DNA from: an uncultured Collinsella sp. | GTDB lineage: Bacteria; Actinomycetota; Coriobacteriia; Coriobacteriales; Coriobacteriaceae | Assembly (NCBI GenBank): GCA_900544135.1 | Contig: UQTU01000005.1 | Span: 48,739-112,738 of the forward strand | Direction: 5' to 3' | DNA: 64,000 nucleotides | Part shown: piece after piece, positions 45,661-52,891 of the stretch | Layout: the number at the start of each line of letters is the position of its first letter | Position numbering within the stretch: position 1 is the stretch's first letter | Notes under the pieces: generated by a model | Told to the model about the DNA's origin: nothing | Seen by the model: the letters and a program-made list of their open reading frames with translations, nothing else | The model's database searches: none | Position numbers and translations under genes: made by a program

Positions 45661-45731
45661 GGTAAAACTCTTGACAGTTTTACCAATTAGCGTTTCTAGA
45701 TTGTTAGGTTGACGTTTGGTAAAACGTTTTT
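45661..45731 (+). promoter_or_regulatory. Promoter with repeated GGTAAAAC operator sites
   Basis: TTGACA at 45671-45676 is a consensus -35, with a poorer -10 (TTCTAG, 45694-45699) 17 bases on. GGTAAAAC occurs at 45661-45668, its complement GTTTTACC at 45677-45684 inside the spacer, and GGTAAAACGTTTTT at 45718-45731 downstream. Sites before, within and after the promoter suggest control by one regulator. The last site matches 35564-35577, upstream of the GH13-GH77 gene. Confidence 0.5.
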
Positions 45732-45769
45732 AGCAGGTTGTTTACCCTTTGACATCGAAAGGTTTGTTT

Positions 45770-46459
45770 ATGTCCCAGACCGCCGCCCACAATGTCGCTT
45801 TTATTTTCGATTGCGACGGCACACTGGTTAATAGCACCCCCGTTTGGGCCTATGCCCAGCCCGAGTTATTGCGCCGCCACGGAGTTGACGTGACGGTCGA
45901 CGATTTTGCACAGTTTGAGCATTTGTCGCTCGAGGACGAGTGCCAGGCCTACCACGACACGTGGGGCATTGGCGCGAATGGCGAGGAGCTGTATCGTGAG
46001 CTGAGCAATATTCTGATCGATGGTTACTCCAAGGTGCCGCCCTGTGAGGGTCTGCTGGCGTTTTTGAAGCAGGCGAAGTCCGCCGGCATTGCCATGTGCG
46101 TGGCCACGTCCACGCCGGCCGAGCTGGTTAAGTCTGCGCTTGCGGGCGCCGGTCTCGATGCCTACATGGAGCTTGTGACCACGACGGGTGAGGCGGGACG
46201 CTCCAAGCAGTTCCCCGATGTGTACGAGCTGGCGCTGCGCCGCCTAGAGGAGCGTCACGGGCACAAGTTTGAGCGCGCGTGGGTGTTTGAGGACGCCGTC
46301 TTTGGCCTTAAGAGCTCTGGCACCGCCGGTTTTAAGCGTGTGGGCATCTATGACCCGCACGGCCGTATGAAGCGCGACGAGGTTCGCGACAACTGCGACA
46401 TCTTTATCGATAGCTATGAGGACCTGGATCTGGCCCGCGTGCTTTCGTTTAAGGGATAG
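45770..46459 (+). CDS. HAD-superfamily hydrolase (beta-phosphoglucomutase-like subfamily)
   Basis: A 229-residue subfamily IA HAD protein. ATG 45770 (MSQTAAHN) has GAAAGG 7 bases upstream; an in-frame TTG at 45749 has no SD. Motif I is FIFDCDGTLVNSTP near residue 11, motif II VATSTPAELVKSA near residue 110, motif III lysine near SKQFPDVY, and motif IV WVFEDAVFGLKSS near residue 176. A four-helix cap lies between motifs I and II. The substrate could be a sugar phosphate, in line with the glycogen genes beside it, but phosphatase and mutase cannot be separated by sequence here. Confidence 0.85.
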   Translation: MSQTAAHNVAFIFDCDGTLVNSTPVWAYAQPELLRRHGVDVTVDDFAQFEHLSLEDECQAYHDTWGIGANGEELYRELSNILIDGYSKVPPCEGLLAFLKQAKSAGIAMCVATSTPAELVKSALAGAGLDAYMELVTTTGEAGRSKQFPDVYELALRRLEERHGHKFERAWVFEDAVFGLKSSGTAGFKRVGIYDPHGRMKRDEVRDNCDIFIDSYEDLDLARVLSFKG

Positions 46460-46468
46460 GCGAGGACT

Positions 46469-47110
46469 GTGGCTTGCAAGGTATTAGTGGTCTGTGGCTC
46501 GCTCGTGGTGGCGAGCGCGGATCTGTTGCGTCAACTGGCGGGGGAGTGCGACCACGTTGTCGCCGTGGACCGTGGGCTCGACGCGCTGCTGGGCGCGGGA
46601 CTGGGCTGCGACGTGTATGTAGGAGATGCCGACACGGTGAGCGATGCCGGCCGCGCGTTGGCCGATGCCGCCACTGACTTTGAAGTTGAGCGCCATGAGC
46701 CGTACAAGGACTATACCGATCTGGCGCTGGCACTCGATTCCGTCCGCCGTCGCTGGCCGGGTGCCGAAGTGGTTGCGACCTGCGCCACCGGCGGCCGTCC
46801 GGATATGGCACTTTCCGTACTGGGGTTGCTCGCAGGCTACGAGGATGCCCCCATCTGGATTGCCGAGGACAAGGTGGTCGCCCGCATCCTCCACGCAGGT
46901 GAGTCGTGGACCATCGAAGGCGCCGAAGGCAAGACGTTTTCCATCATCGCCATAGCCCCAAACACCGAGGTAAGCGAACACGGCCTAGAGTGGGAACTGG
47001 AACACGCCTTCTTGGGCTTACTAGCCGACACTGGTATCAGCAACATCGTAAGAAAAACAGCAACGATAACCGTCCACCAGGGAACGGCAATCGCCTACCT
47101 TTACAAGTAG
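46469..47110 (+). CDS. thiN: Thiamine pyrophosphokinase
   Basis: It makes thiamine diphosphate from thiamine and ATP. The 213-residue product starts at GTG 46469 with GAGG just upstream. Family blocks are VVAVDRGLDALLGAG near residue 30, the acidic metal-binding VYVGDADTVSDAG near residue 50, KDYTDLALALDSV near residue 80, and the ATP-binding ATGGRPDMALSVLGLLA near residue 109. In the usual family motif GGRxDHxL the histidine is replaced by methionine here. It is 9 bases after the HAD gene, so probably co-transcribed. Confidence 0.85.
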   Translation: MACKVLVVCGSLVVASADLLRQLAGECDHVVAVDRGLDALLGAGLGCDVYVGDADTVSDAGRALADAATDFEVERHEPYKDYTDLALALDSVRRRWPGAEVVATCATGGRPDMALSVLGLLAGYEDAPIWIAEDKVVARILHAGESWTIEGAEGKTFSIIAIAPNTEVSEHGLEWELEHAFLGLLADTGISNIVRKTATITVHQGTAIAYLYK

Positions 47111-47207
47111 GGTGACGGCCCGTGAGGGTTTTCCTGGGACGGAGCAGCAAACCCAAAATTTCCTCTTGCATCCCCAAAGACATTCCCCTATAGTATCTCC
47201 TCGTCAC

Positions 47208-47283
47208 GGGGGCGTAGCTCAGCTGGGAGAGCGCTTGACTGGCAGTCAAGAGGTCAGGGGTTCGATCCCCCTCGTCTCCACCA
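47208..47283 (+). tRNA. tRNA-Ala (anticodon GGC)
   Basis: A 76-base cloverleaf with encoded CCA. The acceptor is GGGGGCG / CGTCTCC with the alanine identity pair G3-U70; the anticodon arm is CTTGA-CTGGCAG-TCAAG with anticodon GGC (reads GCC/GCU). The T arm is AGGGG-TTCGATC-CCCCT. Discriminator A is at 47280. Confidence 0.97.
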
Positions 47284-47293
47284 TCGTGAATGC

Positions 47294-47320
47294 AAGGCCA
47301 CTCGAACGAGTGGCCTTTCT
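47294..47320 (+). terminator. tRNA-Ala terminator
   Basis: AAGGCCACTCG / CGAGTGGCCTT (11 bp) with an AA loop and TTTCTTATTTT after it, 10 bases after the tRNA. Confidence 0.9.
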
Positions 47321-47429
47321 TATTTTCGAGCTCCCCAACAAGCTGCACGCCAAAAAGTTGTGCAATAACCTGCTAATTATTTAGATATGTTGTCCAACAT
47401 TAACTAAATCGGTTCCTATCAAATACTTG

Positions 47430-47441
47430 TGCTAGGATAAT
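47430..47441 (+). promoter_or_regulatory. Candidate extended -10 promoter of the polysaccharide locus
   Basis: TGCTAGGATAAT gives a TGn-extended -10 (TAGGAT, 47433-47438). No good -35 is visible. If used, the leader before the NusG-like gene would be about 450 bases. Confidence 0.3.
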
Positions 47442-47460
47442 TCGAGTCACATGAGTTCAA

Positions 47461-47527
47461 CTGTGCCGCAGGTTCCATTAAACCTCAAAGCGCAGGGTTG
47501 ATCAGCATCCGGCCGTAACGGCGGTGC
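47461..47527 (+). ncRNA. Two-hairpin leader segment, possible cis-regulatory RNA
   Basis: Hairpin 1 pairs CTGTGC with GCGCAG and AGGTT with AACCT (47461-47495). Hairpin 2 pairs GCA-CC-GCCG with CGGC-GG-TGC (47505-47527) with a TAA loop. The linker GGTTGATCA lies between. It does not match any riboswitch class I can recall (cobalamin, c-di-GMP, SAM, TPP, glutamine). Confidence 0.3.
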
Positions 47528-47636
47528 CAGAAAAGCCACGAGCTCCAATAAAGTAGTCGTGCATTTTTGTTTGATTAAGCTTTCATTTGATTTAGTCGCA
47601 TTCAAACAAATTGTTTGCATGGCAAAACGCAGCAGT

Positions 47637-47702
47637 CCTCAGCTGTTTGCGTGCGGTTCAGTTTTTTACTTGCTTGACTGGTTCGCACGCAGCCAGCTGA
47701 GG
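47637..47702 (+). repeat. Long imperfect hairpin in the leader (first)
   Basis: CCTCAGCTG / CAGCTGAGG (9 bp), then GCGTGCG / CGCACGC (7 bp), then CAGT / ACTG, closed by a loop with a T6 run. It may pause or regulate transcription into the locus. Confidence 0.65.
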
Positions 47703-47727
47703 TTGTAAGTTAATTTGTTATACACGC

Positions 47728-47754
47728 TTGCAATCTCAGCGCTGCTTTTATACA
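47728..47754 (+). promoter_or_regulatory. Candidate second promoter, between the two leader hairpins
   Basis: TTGCAA (47728-47733) and TATACA (47749-47754) with a short 15-base spacer. A start here would still include the second hairpin in the transcript. Confidence 0.3.
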
Positions 47755-47795
47755 TACCGTTCACGGTGGGGCAGAGCCACGTGCTTGTCTAACTG

Positions 47796-47868
47796 GGCTC
47801 AGGGTTTGAATATGGAGCGCCTTCGCGCACAAGCGCCCTGGCGTAGCCATACCCAAACCCCGTGAGCC
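47796..47868 (+). promoter_or_regulatory. Three-tier hairpin just upstream of the NusG-like gene
   Basis: GGCTCA / TGAGCC and GGGTTTG / CAAACCC (with a 2-base bulge), then TATGG / CCATA and GCGCC / GGCGT, then GCGC / GCGC with an ACAA loop. It ends 29 bases before the start codon. Specialised NusG paralogues of the LoaP type are reported to need a leader RNA hairpin, so this is a candidate target for the protein encoded next. Confidence 0.55.
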
Positions 47869-47897
47869 ATACGTAAGACAGCAAGGGGGTGGTGCTC

Positions 47898-48443
47898 GTG
47901 TGGTATGTGATCCAAGTCACTAACGGTCGCGAAGACGTTATGCGCGAGCGCATCGAGCGCATGGTGCCGGCTGGCGTCATGCAGGAGCTCTTTTATCCCC
48001 AATATCAAACCGAGATCAAGCTACACCGCGAATGGGTCAGCACGACCAAGCCGCTCTTTCCCGGTTATCTCATTTGCGATACGGCGGATCCGCGCACCGT
48101 GCAACAGTATTTGCTGCGCATGGACGACTTTGCCCGGGTGCTTTCCCAGGACGGTCGGTTTGTGCCGCTGGCAAAAGAAGAGACCCAGCTCATTGGCAGC
48201 TTTACCAATAGGGGAGACCGCGTGGTGCCCATGAGCGAGGCTCTAAAGGATGGAGACCAGGTCGTAGTAACGGCAGGCCCGCTGCTGGGGCACGAGGCCC
48301 TTATCAAAACCATTAACAGACGCAAGAGCACTGCCTTTTTGGAGCTCGACTTGTGCGGCCGACGCGTAACCACCCGCGTTGGCCTTGCGGTGCTTTCAAA
48401 AGAGCAGCGCGTTATGCGCAATCACAGAAGAGCGATCGCCTAG
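47898..48443 (+). CDS. NusG-family specialised transcription antiterminator (LoaP/RfaH-like)
   Basis: A 181-residue NusG paralogue heading a polysaccharide locus, where such proteins keep RNA polymerase elongating through long operons. Start GTG 47898 (MWYVIQVTNGRED) is chosen because AAGGGGG lies 8 bases upstream and family members begin at the WYV strand; GTG 47889 is also open. The NGN domain covers residues 1-~100, with STTKPLFPGYLI near residue 47. A KOW-type C-terminal domain follows (DGDQVVVTAGPLLGHEALI, then ELDLCGRRVTTRVGLAVL). It ends 53 bases before the priming transferase gene. Confidence 0.88.
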   Translation: MWYVIQVTNGREDVMRERIERMVPAGVMQELFYPQYQTEIKLHREWVSTTKPLFPGYLICDTADPRTVQQYLLRMDDFARVLSQDGRFVPLAKEETQLIGSFTNRGDRVVPMSEALKDGDQVVVTAGPLLGHEALIKTINRRKSTAFLELDLCGRRVTTRVGLAVLSKEQRVMRNHRRAIA

Positions 48444-48496
48444 CTGCAAGCTCGCAAGCGGACGACCGAAGGCAAAAAGTATCAGGGGAGGGGCTC

Positions 48497-49291
48497 TTGG
48501 AGCCTACGATGATGACCATGGCACAGGGCGCGCGGGAGACGCGCACGGCCGCCACGGCGAATTCCGTTACTGCCGCAGCCGGTGCTGCGGGGGATTACCT
48601 TACAAACGAAGATGCGTACAAGATGCTGCGCAGTGCCAACTCCGGCGTGAAGCCCGAGCTTGGGCACAGGCTCTACCGCGTTGTTAAGCGTACGGTGGAC
48701 ATTGTCGCCGCCGGCGGAGCCCTGGTGTTGCTCTTTATTCCCGGGGTAATTCTGAGCGTGGTCATTTGCATAAAGAGCCCGGGCGCCAGCCCCCTATATT
48801 CACAGTGGCGCGTGGGCCGCGTGCGCAAAGACGGCACGTTCTACCTGTTTAAGATCTACAAGTTCCGCAGCATGGTTCCCAACGCAGACCAAATGCTCAA
48901 GGACTTGCAGGCCCAAAACGAGGCCACTGGCCCCATGTTTAAAATGAAGCACGACCCGCGCATTATTCCCGGTGTGGGTAACTTCATTCGCAAGCACAGC
49001 ATCGACGAGCTGCCCCAGCTCATCAACGTGTTCTTGGGCCAAATGAACCTCATTGGCCCGCGCCCCGGCCTGCCGCGCGAGGTTGCCCTGTACAGCGAGC
49101 ACAACATGAAGCGCCTGGCGGTAAAACCCGGCTGCAGCGGTCCTTGGCAGGTAATGGGCCGCAGCTACCTGGGCTTCAAAGAAATGGTTGAGCTGGATCT
49201 TCGCTATATAGAGAATCGCAGCCTGCGCCAGGACCTGCGGTTGATATTCGGCACGCTGAAGACGATGTTCTCTGGGGAAGGTGCCGTGTAG
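48497..49291 (+). CDS. Undecaprenyl-phosphate sugar phosphotransferase (priming glycosyltransferase)
   Basis: It transfers a sugar 1-phosphate to undecaprenyl phosphate to start the repeat unit. I propose start TTG 48497, 6 bases after GGAGG; ATGs at 48509, 48512 and 48518 are alternatives further from the SD. The 264-residue product has an Ala/Thr-rich start, one membrane segment (VDIVAAGGALVLLFIPGVIL, residues ~65-90), and the bacterial sugar transferase domain: IYKFRSMVPNAD, the catalytic-region IRKHSIDELPQLINVFLGQM and NLIGPRPGLPREVALY. The monophosphotransferase (WbaP/ExoY C-terminal) type is clear; the sugar is not. Confidence 0.9.
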   Translation: MEPTMMTMAQGARETRTAATANSVTAAAGAAGDYLTNEDAYKMLRSANSGVKPELGHRLYRVVKRTVDIVAAGGALVLLFIPGVILSVVICIKSPGASPLYSQWRVGRVRKDGTFYLFKIYKFRSMVPNADQMLKDLQAQNEATGPMFKMKHDPRIIPGVGNFIRKHSIDELPQLINVFLGQMNLIGPRPGLPREVALYSEHNMKRLAVKPGCSGPWQVMGRSYLGFKEMVELDLRYIENRSLRQDLRLIFGTLKTMFSGEGAV

Positions 49292-49292
49292 C

Positions 49293-50396
49293 ATGCGCAT
49301 CGCCATGATAGGCCAAAAGAGAACGGGTTCGCGCGAGGGCGGCGTAGAAGTGGTGGTAGGCGAGCTTGCTCGCCGTATGGCAGACCTTGGTCACCAAGTA
49401 ACCTGCTACGACCGTATGGGCGAAGGAGCTCCTTCCGAGCCCTACGAGAAGGATGGCTACCGCATCGTTCCCGTAAAGGCTCTGGACATCAAGGGGCTCT
49501 CTGCGCTCACGAGCAGCTTTGCCGCAACAAGGGCCGCCATCAAAGACGGGGCAGACGTAATTCACTATCACGCAGAGGGGCCGTGTGTCCCCCTTCGTTT
49601 TGCGCGTTCCGCGGACATCAGGACCGTGGCAACGATCCACGGCCTGGACTGGCAGCGTGCAAAATGGGGCGGCTTGGCTTCCAAGTACATCAAGTTCGGC
49701 GAGGCGACGGCGGCCAAGTGCGCGGATGCGCTCATCGTGCTTTCCCGGGGCAATCAGGAGTACTTCAAGGAGGCTTACGGCCGCGAGGCTACGCTCATTC
49801 CCAACGGCATCACTCCCGAGGCGGATCTTCCCGCGAAGGAGATCTCCGAGCGCTTGGGGCTCACCCAGGGCTCCTATGTCCTCTACCTCGGTCGCATTGT
49901 GCCCGAGAAGCGACCGGAACTGTTGGTGGAGGCGTACAAGCAGGTAAAGACGGATAAGCGCCTGGTTATCGCGGGCGACTCCTCCGATACGGACGACTAC
50001 GCCGTGGCGCTCAAAGAGGCTGCCGCGTCCGACCCCCGCGCGCTCTTTACCGGCCACGTTGAGGGCAACCTGCTCTCCGAGCTGTACTCCAACGCGTATT
50101 GCTACGCGCTCCCCTCCGACGTTGAGGGCCTGCCCATGAGCTTGCTGGAGGCCATGTCTCACGGTGCGGCATGCGTTACCTCGGATATTCCCGAGTGCGC
50201 GGATGTTCTGCAGGGTTGCGGGCTCACGTTCCCACACGGAGACGCGGGGGCGCTGCGCGACGTGCTTGAAGGCCTGATAGCGGATTCTGCCCAAGCGGAG
50301 AGGCTGGGCGCCATGGCACGTGACCGCGCGATTAATGGCTATGACTGGAACAGCGTCGTCCAAAGGACGCTTGCTTTGTATGAGGGTGTTGCGTAA
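49293..50396 (+). CDS. Glycosyltransferase family 4
   Basis: A 367-residue GT-B enzyme starting ATG 49293 (MRIAMIGQKR), two bases past the previous stop. GSREGGVEVVVGELARRM near residue 11 is the acceptor-side loop, TVATIHGLDWQRAKWGG is in the first domain, VLYLGRIVPEKRPELLVEA begins the second, and the nucleotide-sugar site is PSDVEGLPMSLLEAMSHGAA near residue 277. It belongs to repeat-unit assembly; specificity cannot be read. TAATG overlap with the next gene shows tight coupling. Confidence 0.9.
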   Translation: MRIAMIGQKRTGSREGGVEVVVGELARRMADLGHQVTCYDRMGEGAPSEPYEKDGYRIVPVKALDIKGLSALTSSFAATRAAIKDGADVIHYHAEGPCVPLRFARSADIRTVATIHGLDWQRAKWGGLASKYIKFGEATAAKCADALIVLSRGNQEYFKEAYGREATLIPNGITPEADLPAKEISERLGLTQGSYVLYLGRIVPEKRPELLVEAYKQVKTDKRLVIAGDSSDTDDYAVALKEAAASDPRALFTGHVEGNLLSELYSNAYCYALPSDVEGLPMSLLEAMSHGAACVTSDIPECADVLQGCGLTFPHGDAGALRDVLEGLIADSAQAERLGAMARDRAINGYDWNSVVQRTLALYEGVA

Positions 50397-51679
50397 TGAA
50401 GATCCTTCTTGTAAATAAGTTTCATTGGCGCAAGGGTGGAAGCGAGACGTACTACTTTGCTCTTGCCGATGGTCTTCGCGCTCTTGGGCATGAAGTTGCC
50501 TTCTTCAGCATGGAGGATGAGCGTAATGAGCCGACTGAGTGGTCGCGTTACTTTGTAACGAATCGCGACTATAACGGACCGAGCTCTATTGTCGATAAGG
50601 CGAAGGCCGCGCAGGCACTTGTGTATTCCAAAGAGGCGCGCGAGAAGTTCGATGCGCTGTGCCGTGAATTCCAGCCCGATGTAATCCATCTCAATCTCAC
50701 TCATAGGCAGATTACGTTTTCCATCTTGGACGCTCCTTGGCTAAAGCAGCATCCAACGCCGGTTGTGTATACCTCGCACGACTTGATTCTTGCTTGCCCG
50801 AGCTATCTTATGCTTGATTCCGAGGGCAACGTTTGCGATTCGTGTCTCGGGGGTCATTTTGGCAATTGCCTTAAGAAGAAGTGCGTAAAGGGTTCGATCG
50901 CAAAAAGCGCGTTAGCGGTGGCTGAGGCGGAGTGGCTTAAACGGCACAAAACCTATTCACGTCTCGATCGCATCATCTGCCCGAGTGAGTTCATGCGGAA
51001 CAAGTTTATTGAAGCGGGGCTTCCCGAGCGTCAGCTTGTCCTCATGCGGAATTTCCTGAATCCCGATTCGATGTCACGGGAAGTTGCCAACCAAAATAAT
51101 GAAGATCCCTACATGCTGTATCTGGGACGCCTTTCTCGCGAGAAAGGCGTGTTAACGCTCGTGCATGCTTTTGAGAAGGCGGCACCGGTGATCCCTGATT
51201 GGCGTCTTGTTATTGCAGGCGATGGCCCTGAATGTGATGCTGTGAAGGTCAAAGTTTCCGCAATGCCAAACGAAATAAGCTCGAGGATTGAGCTGGTTGG
51301 ATATAAAACCGGTGACGCCCTGCGCGGACTTGTGAATCGAGCCACTCTGGCGGCTGCGCCGTCAGAGTGGCTCGAGAACGCGCCATATGCGGTTCTCGAG
51401 GCACTCGCCGCGGGCAAGCCCGTTATCGGTACGAACATGGGCGGAATACCCGAGCTGGTACGTGAGGGTGAAACGGGCTTCCTGGCTGAAGCCCACGATG
51501 AGGCAGGACTCGCAGATGCAATCCGTAGGGGTGCGGCGGTGGCCGCCGATCCTGCGGCTTACGCCGCGATGAGCGCGCATTGCCGTTCATTCGTGGCAGA
51601 GAACTGTAATCAAGAGAAATACATCCGGAATCTCGTCTCCCTGTATCAAGAACTAATTGACCGGAAGGTGGTGGCCTAA
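50396..51679 (+). CDS. Glycosyltransferase family 4
   Basis: A 427-residue GT4 enzyme. The N-terminus NKFHWRKGGSETYYFALADG carries the GGxE loop, VYTSHDLILACPSY lies in domain 1 with a following cysteine-rich insert (CDSCLGGHFGNCLKKKC) seen in related capsule GTs, and LYLGRLSREKGVLTLVHAFE opens domain 2. The donor site PSEWLENAPYAVLEALAAGK lies near residue 321. A 17-base-arm DNA hairpin falls across the codons for that site. Lower GC than the gene before it. Confidence 0.9.
   Translation: MKILLVNKFHWRKGGSETYYFALADGLRALGHEVAFFSMEDERNEPTEWSRYFVTNRDYNGPSSIVDKAKAAQALVYSKEAREKFDALCREFQPDVIHLNLTHRQITFSILDAPWLKQHPTPVVYTSHDLILACPSYLMLDSEGNVCDSCLGGHFGNCLKKKCVKGSIAKSALAVAEAEWLKRHKTYSRLDRIICPSEFMRNKFIEAGLPERQLVLMRNFLNPDSMSREVANQNNEDPYMLYLGRLSREKGVLTLVHAFEKAAPVIPDWRLVIAGDGPECDAVKVKVSAMPNEISSRIELVGYKTGDALRGLVNRATLAAAPSEWLENAPYAVLEALAAGKPVIGTNMGGIPELVREGETGFLAEAHDEAGLADAIRRGAAVAADPAAYAAMSAHCRSFVAENCNQEKYIRNLVSLYQELIDRKVVA
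51337..51375. repeat. Long hairpin embedded in glycosyltransferase coding sequence
   Basis: TCGAGCCACTCTG (51337-51349) and CAGAGTGGCTCGA (51363-51375) pair perfectly; inside them one G-T mismatch is followed by CGG / CCG and a 5-base loop. It covers codons for the conserved donor-binding region. Confidence 0.75.
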
Positions 51680-51682
51680 CCC

Positions 51683-52819
51683 ATGGCCGAGAAGAAACTC
51701 AACGGAACCGTAATCGTAACGTACCGCTGCAACGCGCGCTGCACCATGTGCAACCGCTACAAGGCTCCCAGCCGTCCGGAGGAGGAGCTCTCCCTCGACG
51801 TGATCAAGAAGCTCCCGCGCATGTACTTCACCAACATCACCGGTGGCGAGCCCTTCATCAGGACCGACCTTGCGGATATCGTGCGCGAGCTGTACAAGAA
51901 GTCCGACCGCATCGTCATCTCCACCAACGGCTTCTTCACCGACCGCATCATCGCCCTTGCCGAGGAATTCCCCCAGGTGGGAATCCGCATCTCCATCGAG
52001 GGTCTGCAGCAGACCAACGATGAGATCCGCGGTCTCCAGAACGGCTTCAACCGCGGCTACGAGACGCTCAAGAAGCTCGTGGAAATGAAACACCCGGACG
52101 TGGGCTTTGGCATGACGGTGCAGGATCGCAACGCTGCGGACTTGGTGCCGCTGTACAAGCTTTCCGACGAGCTCGGCATGGAGTTCGCCACCGCCAGCCT
52201 GCACAACAGCTTCTACTTTGTCGAGGCGAAGAACATCATCAAGGACCGTCCCATGGTGGCCCAGAACTTCGAGGACCTGGTAAACGAGCTCCTCAAGTCC
52301 AACGAGCCCAAGAAGTGGTTCCGCGCGTACTTCAACATGGGCCTCATCAACTACATCTATGGGCAGAAGCGCCTGCTCCCGTGCGATATGGCGTTCGACA
52401 CGTTCTTCATCGACCCCTACGGCGACGTCATGCCCTGCAACGGCACCAAGGAGAAGCTCGTTATGGGCAACCTTAACGACGAGTCTTGGGATGAGCTGTG
52501 GGAGAGCGCCCAGGCCGAGAAAGTGCGCGGCTGCGTGCGCCACTGCGACCGCAACTGCTGGATGATCGGCTCCGTGTCTCCTGCCATGCACAAGTACATC
52601 TGGAAACCCGCGTCGTGGGTGCTGGCGCACAAGCTCAAGCCCGGCAAGAAGTTCGACATGCACGAGCTCCCCATCGTGCGCGACTACGAGTCGGGCAAGG
52701 TGACGAAGGAGGAGCTGGACGCTCTTTCCACCTGCGACATGCACGCCGCGATCAACGACGGCCTTTCCGATGCAAGCCGAGCCGACGCGCACGTGTACGA
52801 GACTGAGGAGGCGCTGTAG
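51683..52819 (+). CDS. Radical SAM/SPASM-type enzyme in the polysaccharide locus
   Basis: A 378-residue protein with the radical SAM cluster motif CNARCTMCNRYK near residue 14 (CxxxCxxC), the SAM-binding TNITGGEPFIRTDL near residue 52, and VISTNGFFTDRI. A C-terminal SPASM/twitch-like region has cysteines in LPCDMAFDTFFIDPYGDVMPC and GCVRHCDRNCW. It starts 3 bases after the GT4 gene. Relatives modify peptides, but also sugars and cofactors; here a sugar or lipid-linked intermediate is the natural guess. Its strongly C-ending codons differ from the flanking genes, suggesting separate acquisition. Confidence 0.85.
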   Translation: MAEKKLNGTVIVTYRCNARCTMCNRYKAPSRPEEELSLDVIKKLPRMYFTNITGGEPFIRTDLADIVRELYKKSDRIVISTNGFFTDRIIALAEEFPQVGIRISIEGLQQTNDEIRGLQNGFNRGYETLKKLVEMKHPDVGFGMTVQDRNAADLVPLYKLSDELGMEFATASLHNSFYFVEAKNIIKDRPMVAQNFEDLVNELLKSNEPKKWFRAYFNMGLINYIYGQKRLLPCDMAFDTFFIDPYGDVMPCNGTKEKLVMGNLNDESWDELWESAQAEKVRGCVRHCDRNCWMIGSVSPAMHKYIWKPASWVLAHKLKPGKKFDMHELPIVRDYESGKVTKEELDALSTCDMHAAINDGLSDASRADAHVYETEEAL

Positions 52820-52891
52820 TGCAGCCGGGTGGAAAAATCGAATGCAAAAATTCAGAAATAGCGGTTGCTCGATATCAATCGGAGGAAACAC

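Larger units (their letters stand above)
45436..45769. other. Divergent regulatory region between glgB and the HAD gene
   Basis: This 334-base gap contains a glgB-leader hairpin (45524-45549), a hairpin TACCACtGGC / GCCGTGGTA (45640-45664), and the operator/promoter array at 45661-45731. No gene is seen. Confidence 0.6.
47321..47897 (+). other. Long structured leader of the polysaccharide locus
   Basis: 577 bases without a credible gene between the tRNA terminator and the NusG-like gene. It is A/T-richer than its surroundings and holds two candidate promoters, a two-hairpin segment (47461-47527), a 15-base dyad CAAACAA-a-TTGTTTG (47603-47617), and two long imperfect hairpins (47637-47702 and 47796-47868). 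The density of structure suggests a regulatory 5' leader. Confidence 0.6.

Noticed and set aside
47461..47527. Cobalamin or c-di-GMP riboswitch in the capsule leader
   Set aside because: The conserved core sequences of those classes are absent. Only generic stems are visible.
48353..48496. Longer N-terminus for the priming sugar transferase, starting at 48353
   Set aside because: It would overlap the NusG-like gene by 91 bases without an SD and adds Arg/Ala-rich residues not seen in the family; TTG 48497 has a proper SD.
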